64,000 bases of DNA from Firmicutes bacterium TM09-10 (GTDB lineage: Bacteria > Bacillota > Clostridia > Lachnospirales > Lachnospiraceae): positions 1-64,000 of the forward strand of contig QUKC01000015.1 in NCBI GenBank assembly GCA_003481005.1. Direction: 5' to 3'. How positions within the stretch are numbered: position 1 is the stretch's first letter; every line of letters begins with the position of its first letter. Position numbers and translations under genes: made by a program. Positions 17,774 through 25,110 of this stretch are shown here, in pieces. The notes beneath the pieces were generated by a model. It saw only the letters and a program-made list of their open reading frames with translations. It was not told where the DNA came from and made no database searches.

Positions 17774-17899
17774 CTTCTCAAATGCTTCGCATTCGAGAAG
17801 CAGCGCAATTTTCCGCGAGCGAAAAATTAAAACGGGAAACATCTCAAACACTTCGTGTCCGAGATGTAGCGCAAAATTTTTGTTTCACAAAAATTTTGC
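17774..17899 (-). ncRNA. Tandem covarying hairpins between ssb and rpsR
   Basis: Two successive units with the same fold but different bases. In transcript sense each is CNTCTC, a short inner stem around a GAAG loop, GAGANG and then TTTC. Outer pairs change from CATCTC/GAGATG to CTTCTC/GAGAAG. Inner arms change from ACAC/TGTT to ATGC/CATT. Each unit is preceded by an AAATTTT-type hairpin ending in GCGCT. Compensatory changes imply the RNA fold matters. I do not recognise the family. Confidence 0.55.
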
Positions 17900-18361
17900 T
17901 TAGTTGAACGGCAGCTCCTCGTCGATTCCATCCGGAATGTTCATGAAGCCGTCTGTCGCTGCAGCAGGCTGGGGTCTTGCAGGTGCACTGTTATAACCGC
18001 CGCCATTGTAACCCCCATCGTTACCGGCTGCACTGTTCTTGCTCTCTGCAAACTCCTGATCTTCCACAACAACATCAGTCGTATACACTTTGACGCCATC
18101 CTTATTGACATAGCTGCCAGTCTGGATTCTGCCGGTCGCCACAATTTTGGTTCCCTTATGGAGATACCGCTCTGCGAACTCTGCGCTCTTGCCGAATGCA
18201 ACGCATCCGATAAAGTCTGCGGAATTCTCATCGTTATTATTGCGGTTAAATCTCCGATCCACAGCCAGTGTATATCTGGCGATCGCCATAGCGTTGTCTC
18301 CCTGGGAATACCGAACCTCGGGATCCCTGGTAAGACGGCCCATAAGAATAACTTTATTCAT
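17900..18361 (-). CDS. ssb: Single-stranded DNA-binding protein
   Basis: 153-aa tetrameric SSB. The OB fold covers about 1-105 (MNKVILMGRLTRDPEVRYSQ...VATGRIQTGSYVNKDG). A Gly/Asn/Pro-rich linker follows, and the acidic tip ends DEELPFN, the docking site for partner proteins. It lies between rpsF and rpsR, the standard Firmicutes order. An RBS precedes the ATG. Confidence 0.96.
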   Translation of the reverse strand: MNKVILMGRLTRDPEVRYSQGDNAMAIARYTLAVDRRFNRNNNDENSADFIGCVAFGKSAEFAERYLHKGTKIVATGRIQTGSYVNKDGVKVYTTDVVVEDQEFAESKNSAAGNDGGYNGGGYNSAPARPQPAAATDGFMNIPDGIDEELPFN

Positions 18362-18375
18362 ATTGACTCTCTTTC

Positions 18376-18666
18376 TTACTTCGTCTCATTCTTGACAACT
18401 AAGTATCTCAGTACGTTGTCCATGATGCGAATACGGCTTTCGATCTCTGCAGGTGCAGAAGATTCAGCCTCGAACTGGATGAAGTAATAGAAGCCTTCTT
18501 TCATCTTCTGGATCTCGTAAGCGAGTCTCTTCTTGCCCCAGTCATCAACGTTGGTGATGGTGCCGCCAAATCTTTCGATCAGCGCCTTGCACTTGTCAAC
18601 AACCGCAGCTCTTTCTTCATCTTCGATTTTCGCACTGACAACCACAGCTAATTCGTACTTGTTCAT
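18376..18666 (-). CDS. rpsF: 30S ribosomal protein S6
   Basis: 96 aa from the ATG at 18666, preceded by AAGGAGG; the longer frame upstream is leader. It begins MNKYELAVVVSAKIEDEERAAVVDKC and includes the conserved DDWGKKRLAYEIQKMKEGFY. It binds S18 on the small subunit. First gene of rpsF-ssb-rpsR, with a promoter at 18738-18766. Confidence 0.96.
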   Translation of the reverse strand: MNKYELAVVVSAKIEDEERAAVVDKCKALIERFGGTITNVDDWGKKRLAYEIQKMKEGFYYFIQFEAESSAPAEIESRIRIMDNVLRYLVVKNETK

Positions 18667-18737
18667 GCTAATTACCTCCTTTTGGTCTCTGGCCCCTTTC
18701 CAATAAAAGGAGCAAGGAATATATATCACGGGTATCT

Positions 18738-18766
18738 ATAATACCATGAAATCATATTGTTTTCAA
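18738..18766 (-). promoter_or_regulatory. Promoter of rpsF-ssb-rpsR
   Basis: TTGAAA (18766-18761), 17-base spacer, TATTAT (18743-18738) on the minus strand. Confidence 0.75.
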
Positions 18767-18945
18767 GCTTTTCTTTTAATATCACGCAGATTTTTTTCAA
18801 CCAGTCTGCGTGCGATCATAATCTGGTGACCGCAGCCTGCACATTTGAGCCGAAAATCCGCTCCGATCCGCAGGACTTCCCATTCCCGGCTGCCGCAGGG
18901 ATGCTGTTTTTTCAGCGTCACCACATCTCCGACCTGAATATCCAT
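18763..18945 (-). CDS. DUF951 domain protein
   Basis: 60-aa protein of the DUF951 family, common in Firmicutes and of unknown function. The pattern MDIQVGDVVTLKKQHPCGSREWEVLRIGADFRLKCAGCGHQIMIARR shows a KOW/SH3-like start and a cysteine pair CAGC that may bind zinc, suggesting nucleic-acid contact. The ATG at 18945 has AAGGAG six bases upstream. It follows the Sir2 gene by 25 bp and is probably cotranscribed with it. Confidence 0.88.
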   Translation of the reverse strand: MDIQVGDVVTLKKQHPCGSREWEVLRIGADFRLKCAGCGHQIMIARRLVEKNLRDIKRKA

Positions 18946-18970
18946 GAAAATCTCCTTATAAGATTCCGTT

Positions 18971-19690
18971 TTACAGGGAATCAAAAATCTCCCCTATGCT
19001 GCCTGTAACGACCAGATCCGCTGCCGAATCCCGCGCCGTAGGCGTCCGGTTAATCAAAACCAGTTTATCGCTACGGTAATAATCAATCAGCCCCGCCGCC
19101 GGATAAACGACTAACGAGGTTCCTCCGACAATCAGTACATCCGCATGGCTGATAAAAGAAACCGCTTCTTTCAGCACTTTCTGATTCAGGCTTTCTTCAT
19201 AGAGTACGACATCCGGTTTGATCACGCCACCGCATTCGCAGTGCGGAACCCCTGTGCTTTCCAGAATTTCATTCTGATCGTAAAACCGCCCGCACTTCAT
19301 GCAATAATTGCGGAGCGTACTTCCGTGCAGCTCCAACACGGTTTTGCTGCCGGCAGCCTGATGCAATCCATCGATATTCTGCGTGATGACCGCTTTTAGT
19401 TTGCCTTCCTTTTCCCACTGGGCAAGCTTTTTATGCGCAGCGTTTGGTTTTGCGTGCGGCGCCAGCATCTTGGCACGGTAAAACCGGTAAAATTCTTCCG
19501 GATTCTGCCGAAAAAAGGTATGGCTCAAAATCGTCTCGGGCGGATAACGGTATTCCTGATGGTACAGACCGTCCGTACTGCGAAAATCAGGGATTCCGCT
19601 TTCCGTGGACACGCCCGCACCGCCAAAGAAAACGATGTTATCGCTCTGATCAACAATCTCCTTTAGTTTTTTCCATTGCAAATCTGGCAT
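18971..19690 (-). CDS. NAD-dependent protein deacylase (Sir2 family)
   Basis: 239-aa sirtuin that removes acyl groups from lysines using NAD+. NAD-binding motifs are FFGGAGVSTESGIPDFRS (about 20-38) and TQNIDGLHQAAG (about 104-115), followed by the catalytic His (LELHGS). Four zinc cysteines are in CMKCGRFYD and PHCECGG. GTSLVVYPAAGL is the third NAD motif. The ORF starts inside the end of the hemerythrin gene (41-base overlap), with GAGG before the ATG, so expression is likely coupled. Confidence 0.93.
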   Translation of the reverse strand: MPDLQWKKLKEIVDQSDNIVFFGGAGVSTESGIPDFRSTDGLYHQEYRYPPETILSHTFFRQNPEEFYRFYRAKMLAPHAKPNAAHKKLAQWEKEGKLKAVITQNIDGLHQAAGSKTVLELHGSTLRNYCMKCGRFYDQNEILESTGVPHCECGGVIKPDVVLYEESLNQKVLKEAVSFISHADVLIVGGTSLVVYPAAGLIDYYRSDKLVLINRTPTARDSAADLVVTGSIGEIFDSL

Positions 19691-20078
19691 ATTTCATATC
19701 CTCAACTTTGATATGATCCTGCAGCCACTGCTGCAGATACTCAAACAGATCCTGAATCATGGCGTCCTGCGTACCGAGCGAAAGCTTCGATACCCGATCG
19801 GTAAACTCTTCCAGCTTCTGCACGAACATCCGATGCTGTTTCTTCTGTTCTTCGATTCCGCCATAGCCCATCTTTTCCATCAGCTGCTCTTCATGTGTAA
19901 AGTGCATCGTCGTGTAATCCTCCAGCCGCTTTAAAAGCTGTCGAATATCCGCACATTTAAACAGCATGTTTTCATCTGCCAAAAGCGCCCCCACCTGGTC
20001 TGTCAGATCCAGCAGAACCACATGCTCTGCATCTACTGCTCCTACACCCGTCAGAAAATCTTCTTTGTTCTGTTTCAT
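19650..20078 (-). CDS. Bacteriohemerythrin
   Basis: About 142-aa hemerythrin with a non-heme di-iron O2-binding site. Ligand residues are visible: H in VDAEHVVLLD, H and E in MHFTHEEQLMEKMGY, H in KKQHRMFVQKL, and H/D in LQDHIKVEDMKYA. In anaerobes it is thought to sense or buffer oxygen. The start is uncertain: ATG 20078 has AGGAG 11 bases upstream, while in-frame ATG 20099 and GTG 20105 lack an RBS. Own promoter at 20124-20152. It overlaps the Sir2 gene. Confidence 0.87.
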   Translation of the reverse strand: MKQNKEDFLTGVGAVDAEHVVLLDLTDQVGALLADENMLFKCADIRQLLKRLEDYTTMHFTHEEQLMEKMGYGGIEEQKKQHRMFVQKLEEFTDRVSKLSLGTQDAMIQDLFEYLQQWLQDHIKVEDMKYARFAMEKTKGDC

Positions 20079-20123
20079 TCCTGCTTTCTCTCCTGTCATT
20101 TTCACGTTCGTTAAGATAGAAAA

Positions 20124-20152
20124 AGTGTATCATAAACAGCCATAGTTTACAA
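20124..20152 (-). promoter_or_regulatory. Promoter of hemerythrin-Sir2-DUF951
   Basis: TTGTAA (20152-20147), 17 bases, TACACT (20129-20124) on the minus strand. Confidence 0.65.
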
Positions 20153-20212
20153 CAAATCTTGCCTCCGGAAAGTGTGCATTTTCAGATACACAGACGTTTT
20201 TTCAGCGCATAC

Positions 20213-21079
20213 TCAGTCCATGATGCGATCCCGCATTTTAATTCCCTCCGGCGTCGCGGCAAGACCGCCCTCTCCGGTTTCCCGAAGACATGCCGGCATC
20301 GAAATTCCGACCTCCCGCATCGCGTCAATCACCTCATCAGGAGGAATTCTGCTGCGCACTCCGGCAAGCGCCATGTCTGCCGCCGAAAGGGCGACAACCG
20401 CGCCGGATACGTTTCGTTTTACGCAGGGTACTTCTACCAACCCTGCTACCGGATCGCATACCAGACCCAGCAGATTTTTCAATGCCATCGCTGCAGCGTG
20501 CGCAACTGCCTCTACAGAGCCGCCCCGCAAATGCACCGCACCTCCTGCTGCCATTGCTGATGCTGAGCCGATTTCCGCCTGACAACCGCCCTGCGCGCCC
20601 GCAATAAACGCCCGGGATGCGATCACCCCGCCAATGCCGGACGCCACATACAGCGCTTTTGTCATTTCTTCATCCGTATAATGATATTTTTCCTGCATGC
20701 TCAGAAAAACTGCCGGCACAACACCGCACGCCCCCGCCGTAGGTGCTGCGACAATCCGTTTCATACAGGCGTTGGACTCTCCCATTTTGACCGCCTTTTC
20801 CATCACGCGCCCAAGAAAATCGCCGCAGATCGGCTCTTCCTGCTCCACATAGTGCTCCAGCTTGCCGCCGTCCGTGCCCACCAGTCCGCTGCGGGAATGC
20901 AGGGTTCCGTCGTAGTCCTGATCCGCCTCTTTCATCGCCTGGTACATGCGCTGCAGCTGTACAAAGGATTCCTCCTGTGCAATCTGCCGCTCCCGGCAGT
21001 CATCTTTTTGGATCAGCTCCCAGAAACTGCAGCCTGTCGCTGCAGCTTCCTTGCAGATCTCTTCCAATGAACGATACAT
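20213..21079 (-). CDS. sdaAA: L-serine ammonia-lyase, iron-sulfur dependent, alpha subunit
   Basis: About 288 aa. With SdaAB it deaminates L-serine to pyruvate and ammonia with a [4Fe-4S] cluster. Cysteine motifs of the catalytic subunit are seen in AAPTAGACGVVPAV, CDPVAGLVEVPCVKRN and the nearby glycine-rich helices. The ATG at 21079 has GGAGG ten bases upstream, placed just past the sdaAB stop. A GTG 30 bases earlier lacks an RBS. Two-subunit organisation is typical of Gram-positive anaerobes. Confidence 0.93.
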   Translation of the reverse strand: MYRSLEEICKEAAATGCSFWELIQKDDCRERQIAQEESFVQLQRMYQAMKEADQDYDGTLHSRSGLVGTDGGKLEHYVEQEEPICGDFLGRVMEKAVKMGESNACMKRIVAAPTAGACGVVPAVFLSMQEKYHYTDEEMTKALYVASGIGGVIASRAFIAGAQGGCQAEIGSASAMAAGGAVHLRGGSVEAVAHAAAMALKNLLGLVCDPVAGLVEVPCVKRNVSGAVVALSAADMALAGVRSRIPPDEVIDAMREVGISMPACLRETGEGGLAATPEGIKMRDRIMD

Positions 21080-21093
21080 ATCTTTGCTGCCTC

Positions 21094-21756
21094 CTATTCT
21101 TCCAGACACAGGTAGATTACTTTTTCAATGCCCTCTTCCTGCTCCAGTGCTGCAATCCGCTCCCGCGGCACTTCCTGATCCACTTCGATTACCATAACGG
21201 CATGTCCGCCGCGTTCGTCCCGGTACACCTGCATCGTCGCGATATTGATCCCTGCTTCACCCAGACGCGACGTTACTTTTACGATACAGCCCGGCTTGTC
21301 CTGGTTGTATACAACCAGTGTCGGAGCTTCCCCGGAAAAATTTGCAGTCAGTCCATCGATCTCGCAGATTCTGATCCGTCCGCCGCCGATCGATGCACCG
21401 ATCGCTTCCAGCTTTCGCCCGCTTTCTCCGGTCACCTCCAGCCGAACGGAATTCGGATGCGCATTCATAAGGCTGATTCCTTCAAAGGAAAACGAAAGCC
21501 CTGCCTTTTTTGCTTCTGCGAAGCTTTCCGGAATCCTTGGGTCGTCCACTGCCAGCCCCAACAGTCCCGCCACAATCGCGCGGTCTGTTCCATGTCCGCG
21601 CCCTGTTGCCAGAAAAGAGCCGTGCAGCCCGATTTTTGCATTCACGACCCGTTCTCCCAAAAGCTTTCCCACCGTCTGACCGATCCGCACCGCCCCCGCC
21701 GTGTGAGAGCTGGAGGGTCCTACCATCACAGGTCCAACAATATCCAGTATGTTCAT
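21094..21756 (-). CDS. sdaAB: L-serine ammonia-lyase, iron-sulfur dependent, beta subunit
   Basis: 220-aa regulatory subunit. The N-terminal SDH beta domain reads MNILDIVGPVMVGPSSSHTAGAVRIG (the SSSHT motif holds the substrate loop). The C-terminal ACT domain (about 145-218, LVVYNQDKPGCIVKVTSRLGEAGINIATMQVYR) is probably for serine sensing. It lies 14 bp before sdaAA and 30 bp after helD on the same strand. Confidence 0.94.
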   Translation of the reverse strand: MNILDIVGPVMVGPSSSHTAGAVRIGQTVGKLLGERVVNAKIGLHGSFLATGRGHGTDRAIVAGLLGLAVDDPRIPESFAEAKKAGLSFSFEGISLMNAHPNSVRLEVTGESGRKLEAIGASIGGGRIRICEIDGLTANFSGEAPTLVVYNQDKPGCIVKVTSRLGEAGINIATMQVYRDERGGHAVMVIEVDQEVPRERIAALEQEEGIEKVIYLCLEE

Positions 21757-21786
21757 AGCTTCTCCATTCCTCAGACACGCTTTTTT

Positions 21787-24700
21787 TCACAGCTTTCCGC
21801 ACAGATATGCGCAGGCCTTCAACAGCGTCTCTAATTTTTTCCCTACAATAATATAATAATCCGGCTGCTGCGTACCTTCCATACAAATCTGGTTTCCGTA
21901 TATGGGCAGGCTGCAGAAGATCACTTCTTTGGACGATGCCGACAAAATGCCATAGCCTCGGTCGGAAATCAGATATGGAAGTTCGTTTTCGACTCCATGG
22001 GAGATGCACCGCGCCGTCTTTTCCAGATGGATTCCGCCTTTACCGAGCGCACCTGCTGCATAGAGCCCTTCTCCTTTTTTCCAGTCAAAAAACAGCCTGC
22101 TGCGCCCACCGTTTGGCGCATTTTCGATCAGGCAACGATCCTGTCCGCTTTCTTCCAGCAAGATTTCGCTGTCCTTATCCAGAAACCGCAGCGCACCTGT
22201 CTTTTTGTCCGCAACCACATACATTTCCGGCGTTCGCATCTCCACAAGCGTCGGTTTTTCGCGCATCTGCCAGTTTTTCTCCACCCGGGTGACGGCGATT
22301 GCAGGATGCACCGGCGGCATCTCGCCCCGTGAAAAAGTGACGCGCAGAATTCCGCTGCCGACAGGGCTCAAACGGGTCACTCCATAACGACTCTGTAAAT
22401 ACAGACCGTCCTCCTTACGCTGTACCCAGCGAATCGAATGGTCGATCTTCGCATGTCCCGCCGCCCGCAGCTTCGCGGTATCCGGAAGTTCACCGAACGA
22501 AAGGACACCTGATGCTGTGCGGGCATGCATATCGCCTGTGACACGCGGCTGTACCGTGCCGTTCACCGTTCTGCCAGATCCCTGTGCAGATTGTCTATTG
22601 CCTACAGCTCTGCCAGATCCCTGTGCAGTCTGGCTGTTGCTCCCGTACAGCGACGCCAGCGGATGGAGGGCTTTCTGCGGCTGACCGGAAATAACCGGCT
22701 TCTGGCGCGACGTCCAGCCGGCACCAGCAGACGTCGGCCGGGGTGCAGCTGCCGCCGGACGGGCACTGCCCTGTGTTTTTCCATCTGCGCGGCGTGCGTC
22801 CGCACTTTCCTGCATCGCACCCGTTCCATATGGCAACGGTGCTTCCTGTCCGCCGGACGGATTCTGCACGATGACGATCTTTTTCTTCGCGCCGGATACT
22901 CGCTTTTTGTTCTTTTTCGGAATCGGGTCTGCGATCAGCCCGGTAAGGTTGCCGGTGTGCAGAACCTCCAGCCGGTGCAGTGCTCTTGTCGCCGCGACAT
23001 ACAAAAGCTTCGCGTGTCCATCGTCTATCGGATAGGACTCCCGATCCGGGCTGAGCAGCAGAACCGCATCGAATTCCAGTCCCTTGGTATATTCCACCGG
23101 AAATACCATGATTCCTTTTTCAAACGACGCTTTTTCCGGATCCCAGGGCATGACCGGCAGTTCTTTTTGCAGAAGCTCTGCCGTCTCCTGCGCCTGCTTC
23201 TGATCCCGGCAGATCACCGCGATCGTGTCAAAGCCCTCTGTCTGCCATCCTTTGCAGATTTTTGCTGCTTCCCGGTACAGATCCCTTCCTGCTGTCTGTC
23301 GGATGCCAACCGCTTCGCCATGCCGGATGACCGGCTCTGCCCCATACCCCGGGAACTCTCCGTGCGCCAGGATGTCCGATGCAAAATTTGCGATTTCTAC
23401 GGTATTTCGATAGCTTTTCCTCAGCACGCAAAAGTTATCCCGCTCTCCGGTCAGCAGGATGTTTTTCACCCCTTCCCAGTCGCTGATACCGTAATCCATA
23501 CGGATATTCTGGGATACATCCCCCATGACAGTGTAAGTGCAGCTTCTGACGCATTCTTTTAAAACTGCATAGACCATAACACCGAAATCCTGCGCTTCAT
23601 CCACAACGATATGATGTGCCTCGCTGATGACCTCCGTTTCCCGCATTCTGCGATACAGATAGGCAAGTGCCGCCAGGTCGTACACATCCAGCTCCTCCTG
23701 CGGTTCTTCGACGCAGACGCCCTGCTGTTTCTGTTCTGTCAGGAAATCATGATACATCTCATAAACGGATTTTTTCCATTGCCTTGTGCCGAACCTTTTA
23801 CGCATTGAGCGGCGGATTGCCTTTTTTTCTTCTAAGGTATAGCTGATGCCCTTTCCTAAAAATTCATCCTCCACTTTTCCCATCAAACGCTCCTGCAGCA
23901 TCAGCACCTTGCTCTGCGCGGACACGGAGGGATTCTGACGGATATAGCGTTCGATCGCCTCACCTGTCATCAAAACCACCATATCCTTCGGGTCATTTTT
24001 GCCGCCGCTCTCATCGAACACACCGACACGACCGTCCCGAAGCCCCTCTACAAACTGCTTCCGGTTAAACAACACCGTCGTCCTCGGGATCGTGTTCCAC
24101 TCCACTCTGCTGCAAAACTTCTGCAGCTTTTCAAACCACGCAAGGGTTCCTCGCACCGCACCGTCTTTCCCGGCATCGCGCACCGGGCAGATGCGGTAGG
24201 TTTCGTCCCAGTCCTCATATAAAAGGCGTACAAACAGCTGCTCCATCGTCATCTGTCGGATGCCATACACATCCAGATCCGGCAGGACACCCGTGATATA
24301 GTCCAGCAAAATCCGGTTGCTGCCGACGATATAAAAATCCTCCGGCTGAAACCGTTCTTTATAATTGTACAAAATATAAGAAATCCGATGCATCGCCACC
24401 GTGGTCTTGCCAGAGCCTGCTACGCCCTGCACGATCATACTGTGATAGGGCGATTTCCGGATAATTTCGTTCTGCTCCTGCTGGATTGTCGCGATGATCT
24501 CGCCCAGAACTGCCTTTTTATTTTTTGCAAGATACCGCGTCAGAAGCTCGTCGTTTGCCACGACTTCCGAATCATAGTAGTCGATCAGCTTTGCATCCTC
24601 GATCTCATACGTCCGTTTGAGCAAAAGCTCGATCTCCATATGCTGACCATCCGGTACGGGGTAGCTGCATTTTCCCAATCCGTTTTCATAATAGGCATTG

Positions 24701-25068
24701 GCCACCGGTGCACGCCAGTCTGTCACCATTTGGTGGGTGGTATCCTTTGCGATGCCGCCCCGCCCGATATAGAGGGATTCTTCTTTATTTAGTGCCTCGT
24801 CATGAAAAACAATTCGCCCGAAATAGGGCTTTTTCAGCGCCTTTTCATTGCGCTCCAATGCCCGCTTCATATGGGTGTGCATGGTTACGGTATTGTTCAG
24901 GATCGTCAGGACTTCCGTATCGTTATCATGATAATGCTCCAGCATTTCATCGATATCCTCCTGCATCTTGGCAACTTCCTGTCCGTATTCCCGCACGTTG
25001 TCACGCACGACCCTCAGAGTTTCCGCCAGATAAGCTTCTTCCGCCTTACGGCTTGTATTTCGCTTCAT
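21787..25068 (-). CDS. helD: HelD-like RNA polymerase recycling motor fused to a GH31 N-terminal-type domain
   Basis: A 1093-aa protein. Residues 1 to about 720 are a HelD/UvrD-like superfamily 1 ATPase: an N-terminal coiled-coil arm (AEEAYLAETLRVVRDNVREYGQE), Walker A GVAGSGKTTVAMHRISY (about 214), Walker B HHIVVDEAQDFGVM, GDVSQNIRMDYG, EYTKGLEFDAVLLL and VAATRALHRLEVL. HelD frees stalled RNA polymerase from DNA. Residues about 720-856 are a low-complexity Ala/Gly/Gln/Arg linker. Residues 857-1093 do not belong to HelD: ILRVTFSRG, GEGLYAAGALGKGG, PYLISDRGYGIL, DYYIIVG and the final AYLCGKL follow the order of the mutarotase-like beta-sandwich that precedes the catalytic barrel in GH31 alpha-glucosidases. 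The barrel itself is absent. The frame is continuous. It lies between the GH95 gene and sdaAB. Confidence 0.8.
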   Translation of the reverse strand: MKRNTSRKAEEAYLAETLRVVRDNVREYGQEVAKMQEDIDEMLEHYHDNDTEVLTILNNTVTMHTHMKRALERNEKALKKPYFGRIVFHDEALNKEESLYIGRGGIAKDTTHQMVTDWRAPVANAYYENGLGKCSYPVPDGQHMEIELLLKRTYEIEDAKLIDYYDSEVVANDELLTRYLAKNKKAVLGEIIATIQQEQNEIIRKSPYHSMIVQGVAGSGKTTVAMHRISYILYNYKERFQPEDFYIVGSNRILLDYITGVLPDLDVYGIRQMTMEQLFVRLLYEDWDETYRICPVRDAGKDGAVRGTLAWFEKLQKFCSRVEWNTIPRTTVLFNRKQFVEGLRDGRVGVFDESGGKNDPKDMVVLMTGEAIERYIRQNPSVSAQSKVLMLQERLMGKVEDEFLGKGISYTLEEKKAIRRSMRKRFGTRQWKKSVYEMYHDFLTEQKQQGVCVEEPQEELDVYDLAALAYLYRRMRETEVISEAHHIVVDEAQDFGVMVYAVLKECVRSCTYTVMGDVSQNIRMDYGISDWEGVKNILLTGERDNFCVLRKSYRNTVEIANFASDILAHGEFPGYGAEPVIRHGEAVGIRQTAGRDLYREAAKICKGWQTEGFDTIAVICRDQKQAQETAELLQKELPVMPWDPEKASFEKGIMVFPVEYTKGLEFDAVLLLSPDRESYPIDDGHAKLLYVAATRALHRLEVLHTGNLTGLIADPIPKKNKKRVSGAKKKIVIVQNPSGGQEAPLPYGTGAMQESADARRADGKTQGSARPAAAAPRPTSAGAGWTSRQKPVISGQPQKALHPLASLYGSNSQTAQGSGRAVGNRQSAQGSGRTVNGTVQPRVTGDMHARTASGVLSFGELPDTAKLRAAGHAKIDHSIRWVQRKEDGLYLQSRYGVTRLSPVGSGILRVTFSRGEMPPVHPAIAVTRVEKNWQMREKPTLVEMRTPEMYVVADKKTGALRFLDKDSEILLEESGQDRCLIENAPNGGRSRLFFDWKKGEGLYAAGALGKGGIHLEKTARCISHGVENELPYLISDRGYGILSASSKEVIFCSLPIYGNQICMEGTQQPDYYIIVGKKLETLLKACAYLCGKL

Positions 25069-25110
25069 ACAGCGCTCCTTTCTACTGTTGCTCTGCCTTT
25101 AGCTGCCCCT

